The position numbers and the translations under genes were made by a program. From positions 1,922,001 to 1,986,000 of the forward strand of contig JALBUN010000023.1 in assembly GCA_025174535.1 (NCBI GenBank): a DNA stretch of 64,000 nt. Reading direction: 5' to 3'. A model generated the notes under the pieces. It was not told the DNA's origin and searched no databases. It worked only from the letters and a program-made list of their open reading frames with translations. The stretch is from Cantharellus purpuraceus (Eukaryota > Basidiomycota > Agaricomycetes > Cantharellales > Hydnaceae). Shown here piece after piece: positions 11,371 through 19,384 of the stretch (positions within the stretch are counted from its first letter, which is position 1; each line of letters opens with the position of its first letter).

Positions 11371-12725
11371 ATGATGACTTGCAGTAGAGTGAGTCATGCT
11401 GGCAGTGCACAGGGCATCATAAATGATGAATGGCAGCATGTAGTCAGCAGCAGAAGCTCCCATGAAGGGGAGCTAGACCCTAGAGAAGTCATAGGGACTT
11501 CTCATAAGGAGGACTCTAGGAGAGAGTCATTGTGGTCACAAGACCACACAGACCATCACACAATAGATTGTCTGTCAAACAGGAACCCCTCATCAAGTGG
11601 TTCTCTGATTAGAGAAGAAAGCAGGGGACAGTCATTAACTGCCTCCAATGTTCCTAAAGGAAAGGGACATGCTCAATATATGAGCACAAGTAGAAGTAGC
11701 CATACTTCTTGGGAATCACACAGCACAGAGTGGCATGAAACCCACAGGTCAATCACAAGATTGGCTGAACAACTCATGCATAATCAACATGAGATGGAGA
11801 GCATTAGCAAAGCTAGTGCTCAGGCAGCCAAGATGGCTGCTGAAGCAGGACATGCTGCCACTACTATGGGGCAGCAAATTGCAGAGATAGGAACGATGTT
11901 AAAATTGCTCCAAGAGAACTCTGAGTGATGCAAGTCACATTGCCAAAGATCAGATTCTTGACAAGAATCTGAATCTGGAGAGTCTGGATCTCCCTGGGGT
12001 GAGAGGATCCAACTGAATGATTGGTTGGACAGAGGAAATGAGATTCCCCCAATGGAGGGAATCAGAGACCCAGTAATCCCTGTAAGGCAAGAATTACCAA
12101 TCCAGATTGAAGAGGAAACTCCTCAATCTATGGCAAAGGAGCTCAATCAAGAGATCAAGCTATTGGAACAACAAGAAGTTGAGGCTTCTTGTAAACACAG
12201 ATTAGCCCTCGAATGGAAGGCTAAACATGCAGAGCAGGAGCTCAGCCAGCTGTTTAGAGAGCAGTGGCCCCAGCAAGAGCTCAATGTGGCTGTCAACTTA
12301 AACCAACAGTCATGACATGTGCTGAACAGTTATCAGCATGTACAAGCAGCGGGCCTTTCAGGAGACACCCACCATGAGCAATGAGATACCCAATGGGTAC
12401 CTCAAGAAGATGTTCCCCATAACAGAGAACAACCAGTGCCATTGACCTAGAAGGTCAAGGCATACTGGATCAATTGGATACAATTGATCCTATTGACGGC
12501 ATTACTCGCATGGTGTGAGTAGCCATAGTCAATAATAGAGATGCAGACCCAGAGAAGTCTGTACTTGCCAAGGTGGGCATTAAGGTATTGCCTCCTGAGC
12601 AATACGCAGGAGGTGCAGATCTTAAAGACTTCAAGATCTTTGTAGCAGGCATGCTGTGATGGCTGAAGATGAATAATCTTCTAGGGCCATCAAGTACAAA
12701 GTTTTAACTATTGTACTTAGGCACT
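11371..12725 (+). pseudogene. gag: B gag N-terminal half
   Basis: The first ORF (11371-11928, 185 aa) begins MMTCSRVSHAGSAQG and contains a Ser/His/Glu-rich region, ending in a helical segment (MESISKASAQAAKMAAEAGHA). After frameshifts and stops it continues (AKELNQEIKLLEQQEVEAS at about 12130, then YAGGADLKDFKIFVAGM at about 12600). It stops at about 12725, where G sequence begins; the rest of this gag lies, inverted, at 45100-45588. The coding region is also hairpin-rich (for example GAGAAGTC/GACTTCTC and TGTGGTC/GACCACA at 11480-11550). Confidence 0.7.
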
Positions 12726-12734
12726 ACAGAGTGG

Positions 12735-14148
12735 TGACGAGCCAGGATGCATCGAGGACGCATATCGAACCACTCTGACAGTCCAACTCCACCAGCGTCT
12801 TTTCGTATCAACTTTTAAATAGCGCCGCAACTCCCTATCCACCTCAGTCTCTAATTCGAGCCATCGATTGTCACTCGTGTTTCATCGCCATCGATCATTA
12901 TCAGCTTTCTATTCACACCAATCCTTTCATCATCATTCACATGGCTTCCCATTCTATTCCCCTCTCCAACATCACTTCTAATAATACGTCACACTGGTCT
13001 CTGGACACAGAGGACTATCAAAAATACGCCGAGCTCCATGGGCATGTTAAGCCACCTCCACGTGTCAAAATACTTCCAAAACTCTTTCAACATCCAAGAT
13101 TCCCACCATGTCTCTCTTATGCCATTGGCGATCCCATATTCTTTCACAATTCTGTTGAACCATATACATTCCTCGACATTTCACCTCTATATCGTAACAC
13201 GGATAGAAGAGTCGAACGTGAGGTAGAATTTCAGTCGCCATTGCCGACCTATCCTCCCACTTCAATCCGACTCAGGTTACATCGTGTCAGGCAAAGGGAC
13301 CAAATACTCTTGGAGCAGGATACCATATGGAGACGGATCACTAAGACAATAAGGAGTATTTGTTGTGGAAGCTGACGGAAGTCCTCATGTGACTCAGGGT
13401 CAATTAACCTTTGGAGCCGTAGGGAAGATGGTATTGGTGGACATTTCTATTGTTCTTTTATATGACTCACCCCTGTTTCATCTTTTAATTCATTCATACA
13501 CAACTTACTCATCCTTGTTCTATTTTTGGTTCTTTTATTACTCATCGCCCCCTATTCTTACAAAGATTACCCCTATCTGTCGTTTCATTTCTCCATGATT
13601 TCCCCTTTAGTAGTTCAACTTCACACGCTTTGTCAGCTGGCTTGATCAGCATTTCTTGCATCATATCGCATCATTTGCTCCTCATATTGTGTCGTTGTCC
13701 CCCGGGGATTTGTATATAAAAGGGCGCTAGTCTTCGCCTTTGGAATCAATTAACAAGTTTTCAGCCAACGCTCTAAAGTCAAAGTCCACGCTCTAAGTCT
13801 ACGCTCTACGCTCTACATCACAATCCATCATCTCTACACCGAGGTAAACACCTTGGTTCAACGATCAGATTTCCCTCCGCCACCGAGAGGTTGATTCTCC
13901 TGAAACCAGCTTTCGCGTACCTCCCAACCGGGCTCCGCATTGTCATCCAGTCACAGAGCACGATCAGCCATCGGGACCGACCTTTTGCTCCCATCCTCAT
14001 CCAACCACAGAGCACTATCCCACTTCCCTGTTACGTACTCCTCGCCCTGATTGATCTTTGGAGTGCTGAACAACTGCGTTACACACCGTCTGCTTGCTAG
14101 GACCGTTGCGCGCAGGCTTATAGGATCTATTCCTTAAGCGAACCGACA
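12735..14148 (+). repeat. Solo LTR D1 (1,414 bp, TSD GTGG)
   Basis: TGACGAGCC...AACCGACA flanked by GTGG (12731-12734, 14149-14152). Five copies occur in the window, three with perfect 4-bp duplications (GTGG, CCGG, CCGT), and none has an internal region. It has a TATA box (TATATAAA, 13713-13720) followed by a run of ACGCTCTA-type short repeats, as expected of a U3/R promoter. The first half carries an ORF (see next entry), which is unusual for an LTR. Confidence 0.9.
12941..13375 (+). CDS. 144-aa ORF inside the U3 of LTR D1
   Basis: Open from MASHSIPLSNITSNNTSHWS to a TGA. Central motif LSYAIGDPIFFHNSVEPYTFLD, then a basic Arg-rich tail (DRRVEREVEF, RLRLHRVRQRDQ). D3 keeps the frame (143 aa), differing by an in-frame 3-bp indel; D2 and D4 have a TGA at the Arg codon after PPTSI. 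The motif resembles YYIGDPLFIGNYDIPYAF in the small ORF downstream of integrase in C1 (23386-23655). No known domain is recognised. Whether it is translated is unknown; it may be a captured third ORF of the element. Confidence 0.5.
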   Translation: MASHSIPLSNITSNNTSHWSLDTEDYQKYAELHGHVKPPPRVKILPKLFQHPRFPPCLSYAIGDPIFFHNSVEPYTFLDISPLYRNTDRRVEREVEFQSPLPTYPPTSIRLRLHRVRQRDQILLEQDTIWRRITKTIRSICCGS

Positions 14149-14807
14149 GTGGGAGCAATACTATTGAGTCAGATTGAGTGGACTTAGCTTCAACTTGTGT
14201 GTTGTACCCCCTTTGATTGTCGGTCCAATATTTCAGAGTTTGGAGTACGGAGTTGGATCAGGGATCCAGAGTTTGACTTGTCAAGAAGGTACTTGTCAAG
14301 AAGCTAGCAACCAAGAAGTTGATGGGGCAAATCTTAGTTGATATATGAACCACTGTAATAGACAGAAAGTAGCCCATATAAGTATGTAGAGAATTGAATG
14401 CTAAAACTAAAATGAAAAACAATAAGACAGATATGGAGTACAACATGGAAAGGAGTTTGGAGTTTGGACCCAAGTCCAAACTATACTAAGCAATATAAAA
14501 GAAGGGGTTTGTTGTACCCCATAAGAAGAAACTACTTATGGAGAACAATAAGAAAAGGAGTTCAGAGTTGACGAAGGTGGAGTTGATGGAGGTGAAGTAG
14601 GGAGATGGAGACTGAGTTGGAGATGGAGTCTGGAGATCAGCCTTGGTGTTACAGGATGTAAAAGTATCTCCCTTCTAGATTGAGCCCATGAGATCTTAGT
14701 CAGCATTTTGGGAAAATTGGCAGTGTATGCATTTGAATTGGTGCATGAGGCTGGCCAAATTATTAAACATGTGCTACCTCTCTCCTCCTCTCTTACCACC
14801 ATCTGAT

Positions 14808-15780
14808 ATGCCCTCTGCCAAAGAACTTCACCAGCAATGCGCCACATTGGACAAGTTGATCATGGAGGCTGACACTGCAGAGAAAAAGAAGGTGGAAGAG
14901 GAAAAAAGGATCATGAGGGAGGTAGCAGCTTGCAAGAAGGCCGCTGAGACAGCTCAGATTAGGGTGGAGGCCACAAGGAAGAGGGCCTTATCGAGAGTGG
15001 TCATGAAAGGCAAGGAGGCGACCAAGGATCCTGACAAAGAGTCCAAGTTGGACCTCATATGTGATACATGCATCAAGCACGATGATGTGTGTGAGTGGGC
15101 AATGGTGAGTGGAATAGTGACTGGATGTTGAAATATCATACTGATTGTTATTTTGTATTTCCTAGACTGGAAAAGCACACTCCTGCCTCACGTGCCAGTC
15201 AAACCAGCTGAAATGTGAGGTAAAGGGTAGTGCTCCTCCTTGACAGAACCATGATCGTGAGGAGGGCAGCAGTGCAGTGGATCCTTCTCCAAAATGACAA
15301 TGGACTTGGGCCACAAGTATAGGTCCTATCATGGAGAGCATTCCCCCTGCATTGGTAGAAGCCATGCAGGATGTCAGTATCAACATGGCTGCAGTGGCCC
15401 ATTGACTGATCAAGGTTTCCAAGCAGGCTGAGAGGATGAACACAGCTCTCCAGGGCATTGAGACCTATATGGGTGAGCTCATGGGAATGTTTCACCATTA
15501 TACAATGGGACAGAGGTGGGGTCTGCTCCAGCAGGAGTTGGATATGCTGGAGTTGGAAGCTCTGGGCGCTGTATATGACATGGACTCAAATTCCTCAGGA
15601 TCTTGGGACTCCTCAGAGAATCTTGATAGGTTGGATGATGGGAGGTGGTGGTCATGGGAGGAGATAGATAGGATGCTGAGGGAGCAGGAGTTGGAATTGG
15701 AGAATCTGGAGAAGGAGGGAACGGTGGATGGAGAATCAGAGGAGTCAGGTGTTGGAGAATCGGAGTTAGAGGAGAAGTGA
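14808..15780 (+). pseudogene. Antisense accessory gene of element G: coiled coil plus Zn2Cys6-like cluster, one intron
   Basis: Runs opposite to G pol and ends 58 bp from the chromodomain stop. The N-terminus is helical and charged (LDKLIMEADTAEKKKVEEEKR). Exon 1 (14808-15104) ends in CDTCIKHDDVCEWAM. An intron 15105-15165 (GTGAGT, CTGAT branch, CCTAG) is followed by TGKAHSCLTCQSNQLKCEV. Spliced spacing is C-x2-C-x6-C-x10-C-x2-C-x6-C, the fungal binuclear zinc-cluster pattern. Three in-frame TGAs (about 15241, 15279, 15403) then interrupt an acidic, helical C-terminus; two sit where CGA would fit. F-2 has a homologue in the same position. Confidence 0.7.
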
Positions 15781-15838
15781 TGTATCTAGAGAATGTGATG
15801 ACTTGAATGACTGATTTCTTGGAGGAAACTGGAGTGAA

Positions 15839-17350
15839 TTAATGCAATGTGGGGCCGGGTTTATGAGGGTAGGCCTGGTGGAAATTGGAGATAATCTCTG
15901 TCACATGTCCTAATTCCGAGGCTGGTAGCCAGGAGGTTTCTTCATCTGTTCCTTCATATCCTGCCCACTTGACAAGGTATTGCAGTTTACATTTTCGTCT
16001 CTTGTTGATCTTGGAGTCCAGAATCTCTGATATCTTGTACTCCAGTTCTCCATCTATGATGACAGGAGGAACTGGGGTTGGTTCTTGACCGGAAAATGGA
16101 TCTGGAGTTGAGGGTTTGAGCATGGAAATGTGGAAGATGGGATGAATGGAATGCATGCTTTCTTGTAGACAGAGGGTAAAGGAGTTAGAGCCTGCTTGAG
16201 CGATGATTTTGAAAGGTCCAAGGTATTTTTCCAATAGTTTCTTGGAGGGTCTTGTTGTACAGATATTGTCAGATTTGACAAAAACCTTGTCTCCAACCTT
16301 GAAGCCTGCGCCAGGGATTGGCGGCAGTCAGCGGAGGTGGAGTATTGGAGTTGGGCATTGGAGATGGTCTTTCGGAGATGCTGATGGAGTTCATTGAGGT
16401 CCACAGCAAAGTTTTGAGCTCTTGAAGAAGCGAGGTCTCATTCAGGATGTATGGAGATGTTTGGGTGATAACACTTGTTGGCAAAGAATGGAGATAAGCC
16501 AGTAGTGGCATTCGGAGCATTATTATATGCAAATTCTGTGATGGGAAGTAAGTCAGACCAGTTGTCCTGTTGGTAGTTGCAATAGACTCAGAGGTACTGT
16601 TCCAGGGTCTGGTTCATTTGTTTGGTTTGTCCATCGGCTTCCAGGTGGTATCCAGAGGTGAAATGGAGTTTGATGTCCAAAGCTTTTCTGAGGGTTCGGA
16701 AAAAGGAGGATACAAACTCCATACCATGATCGGAGGTAATGTGTGGATGCTTGGAAAAGACATGGAGCAAGAATAGTTTTGCAAGCATAGGAGCTGTGAT
16801 GGTGTTGACTGTAGGAATAAAAATGGACTGTTTGGTAAGGTGGTCCACAATAACTAAGATGGTGTTGTAACTGGAGGATGCTGGAAGCTTCTCGATGAAG
16901 TCCATGGATATGGAGTTCCACGGACTCTCCAGAATGGGGAGTTGCTTGAGTAGTCCATAAGGACAATGTCTCTGTAACTTTGAGTGCATACAAGTGGTAC
17001 AAGACTTGATGTAGGACTTAACGGAACTATGGAGTTCAGGCCAGACATAGTCCTGCCTGACTAGTTCTATAGTTTGGTTCTGTCCAAAATGACCAGAGAT
17101 TTGTTTGTTCTGGAGTACACAGAGTCAGAGATTGTTCACATCGGGAACATAGATGCGGTTGTCGAGATGGAGTAAGCCTTCTGGGTCAATGGACCAGCAA
17201 TTGGTTGGTTTAATGAGATGTCCAGAGATGGCTGGATCTGATTGGAGTGCAGATCAGATATTGGAGTGGAGTGTATTGACATGATGGCTGCTCAGAGGAC
17301 TGGGGAATAGAACATCATTGCTCAGAGGGAAGTGGTTAACTGTTTGTTAG
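15839..17350 (-). pseudogene. pol: G integrase and chromodomain
   Basis: Minus-strand reading: integrase core SWNSISMDFIEKLP (first D), SDHGMEFVSSFF (second D), then a Glu-containing helix (MNQTLEQYL) from 16990 down to 16590. The linker KYLGPFKIIAQAGSNSFTL leads to a C-terminal chromodomain (YKISEILDSKINKRRKCKLQYLVKWAGYEGTDEETSW). Chromodomain integrases of this clade direct insertion to heterochromatin. Frameshifts between the pieces make it inactive. The zinc-binding N-terminus is only faintly visible at 17000-17110. Confidence 0.85.
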
Positions 17351-17812
17351 TAAACACAGGCCTAAGATTATGTGGATTTACTGCTGCATAATCATTTTCT
17401 CCCTCTTTAGGATAGACGTCCCATTGTCTAGTTAATGAGTCCAGTTTTGTACCGAGTTTGCTGGGATGGAAATGGATTACCAGATTAAACTGGGACAGGA
17501 ATTCAGACCAGCAGGCTTGCCACCTAGTAAGGAGTTTGGTAGTTGAAAAGTATTCAAGGTTCTTGTGGTCTGTGATGACATTGACCAGAGTTGGAGATCC
17601 TTCAAGGTAATGTCACCAGGACTTGAAAGCTTCAAAGATTGCAAGTAGTTCTTTATCATGGACATCGTAGTTGAGTTCTGCTGGAGTGAAAGTCCAAGAA
17701 TGGAAAGCTATTGGATGAACCTCATTGTCTGCTGGAGAGATGGTTGATAGAATGGCTGCCAGTGTGTAGTTGGAGGCGTTGGTTTCTACCATGATCGGAG
17801 ATCCTGGGTTCC
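17351..17812 (-). pseudogene. pol: G RNase H
   Basis: Minus-strand pieces include VETNASNYTLAAILSTISP, EVHPIAFHSWTFTPAELNYDVHDKELLAIFEAFKSW and a [13 protein letters not shown] segment, the RNase H of gypsy elements. It is interrupted on its 5' side by insertion of C1 at 17812/24237; the RT continues at 24242. Frameshifted relic. Confidence 0.8.
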
Positions 17813-18173
17813 TGTCAGGGTTCAAATAAGTCATATTCTATTTTTAGTATTTTCTCTTGACACCCCTATCAGCGCAGCCTGTCAGGGTGCGTCTCCCCTA
17901 TTTCATTGCCCCTATCACTTCCCCTATCTTTCCTCCCCTATCTTGGTTCTCCTATCCGTCTCCATCATTTAGTATAAAGACTTGCCTTGGTGCAGTGTGA
18001 TCCCCTCAGCTTGATCTCTGAGGATATCCGCTGTACCAGGTAAGTCCCATGTATTTATCAGAAACAGCTTGATCTCTGAGGATATCCGCTGTACCAGCTG
18101 GCATTATTTCTTATCGGCTCTCACTTATTGAGTATCTTGTTGTTGTGGCCTCGTCATCAGCGTCGCCCTCACA
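17813..18173 (+). repeat. C1 5' LTR with TATA box and 33-bp internal repeat
   Basis: TGTCAGGG...CCTCACA. TATAAA is at 17973-17978. The sequence AGCTTGATCT at 18008-18017, about 30-35 bp downstream of the TATA box, is complementary to the bases just after the LTR. A 33-bp unit starting CAGCTTGATC occurs twice (18007-18039, 18065-18097). GTAAGT follows the first unit and could be a splice donor. Confidence 0.93.
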
Positions 18174-18241
18174 GAAGATCAAGCTCATAAGACGACCCCA
18201 CACCTCATAACACTTTCCCTATTAACTACTTCACCGATACC
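18174..18241 (+). promoter_or_regulatory. C1 putative self-priming site and leader
   Basis: AGATCAAGCT (18176-18185), two bases after the LTR, is the exact reverse complement of AGCTTGATCT (18008-18017), the expected 5' end of the transcript. This is the arrangement of Tf1/sushi-type self-primed elements rather than tRNA priming. I saw no tRNA 3'-end complement. The leader ends at the gag ATG. Confidence 0.7.
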
Positions 18242-19384
18242 ATGACCGATCAGCTCCCTGAAGCCTATTGGGACACTCTAGGTGAAAGTGGTGGCTTTCT
18301 GCGAGCGTTGTTCAACACCCAGGCGCAGCAGCTCCAGCAGCTGCAACTCCAGAACCAGCACCTCCAAAGCCAGTTCGCCAATGTCCAGAACAACCTAGCA
18401 GATGCTGCCACTGCTGCTGCCATCGCTGCAGCACAGACCATCTCTCAGACCACCTCATTTCCCACACCTTCTCCTACATCGTCATCCGTTTGCCCAATAA
18501 GGGCAGCTGAACCAGCCAAATTCAATGGAGATCGTGCAGAGACGGAAGGTTTCATTCGCTCTATCAGGCTTGCCATTGCAGTCCAGCCTACATCTTTCCC
18601 AGATGAGCGGACCAAGATCCTCTATGCCCTCTCTTTTATGACAGGAGGTTCTGCTGAAGTATGGGCGCACAATGAGACACAGGCAGTCATTGACAGGACC
18701 TCACCGCTCTCCACCTTGGAGGAATTCATTAAGCAAGTGGAGAACGCTTTTGGGGACCCTGACCGCTCTCGAACAGCACGAACAAAGCTACACGATCTTA
18801 GGATGACACCTGGCATGTCAGCGGATGAATACACGGCACAGTTTGAGATACTAGCGGGAAGGACTGGGTTTAATGATGCAGCACTGGAAGATGCCTATGC
18901 CCGAGGGCTCCCTGCAATGATTCTTGACAAGATCCATGCACAGCCATCCCTCCCATCCGATCTCAAGGCATGGAAGGAAGCAGCCTGTCAAATTGACCGC
19001 AACCACCGTCGTCTTCTAGAAGTGAGACGTGCTCAGACTTCCCTCACTCCTGCCCGCTCTACCCCATCCCGCCCTCACAGCACTCCGGTCATCTCTGTAC
19101 CAACTACCTTGGCAACCTCTAATGGTGCTGCACCTATGGATATTGACTCCAACCGCCATCGCATTGAGACTCGGACATGCTATAACTGTGGAAAGCGTGG
19201 CCATATATCCCCAGCATGCCCTGAACCATGCAAGGAACATATCCGAGCTGATCTCACACAAACAGCAATTGCAGGCATGATATCAGAGTCAGTAGCAGCT
19301 GCACTGAAGGCCAAGGAAGAAGCGCAGAAGGCAGTAATTCCAAAGCAAGAGGAGAAGCAGGATTTTCAGGCCAGTCAGCAGTGA
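18242..19384 (+). CDS. gag: C1 gag (380 aa)
   Basis: Complete ORF from ATG in TACCATGACC. The N-terminus is a Gln-rich helical segment (QAQQLQQLQLQNQHLQSQ). The capsid core (AEPAKFNGDRAETEGFIRSI ... MTPGMSADEYTAQFEILAGRTGF) spans about residues 85-260, and a CCHC zinc knuckle CYNCGKRGHISPAC begins at residue 313. It overlaps the pol frame, which is -1 relative to gag and open upstream of the gag stop, so -1 frameshifting or reinitiation could express pol. No obvious lesion. Confidence 0.93.
   Translation: MTDQLPEAYWDTLGESGGFLRALFNTQAQQLQQLQLQNQHLQSQFANVQNNLADAATAAAIAAAQTISQTTSFPTPSPTSSSVCPIRAAEPAKFNGDRAETEGFIRSIRLAIAVQPTSFPDERTKILYALSFMTGGSAEVWAHNETQAVIDRTSPLSTLEEFIKQVENAFGDPDRSRTARTKLHDLRMTPGMSADEYTAQFEILAGRTGFNDAALEDAYARGLPAMILDKIHAQPSLPSDLKAWKEAACQIDRNHRRLLEVRRAQTSLTPARSTPSRPHSTPVISVPTTLATSNGAAPMDIDSNRHRIETRTCYNCGKRGHISPACPEPCKEHIRADLTQTAIAGMISESVAAALKAKEEAQKAVIPKQEEKQDFQASQQ

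Larger units (their letters stand above)
12726..14663 (-). repeat. 3' LTR of element G, minus orientation, interrupted by D1
   Basis: The LTR G sequence (12726-12734 and 14149-14663) matches the complete solo LTR at 55945-56622, but its distal end (about 100 bp) is missing at the junction with B gag. The inner end reads as TTTTACATCC (usual TGTTACATCC) next to the purine tract AGAAGGGAGATAC. D1 is inserted with duplicated GTGG. The missing outer end means the TSD of G cannot be read here. Confidence 0.8.

Noticed and set aside
13891..14100. Short ORFs in the R/U5 part of D LTRs (also at 29614, 38852 and 49410)
   Set aside because: Recur only because the LTR recurs; no start context or domain and they lie downstream of the TATA box in the LTR leader.
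14808..15780. Host transcription-factor gene caught between elements rather than element cargo
   Set aside because: The same kind of gene lies in the same position and orientation in F-2 and F-1, between chromodomain and polypurine tract, and in G it is bounded by G's LTR.
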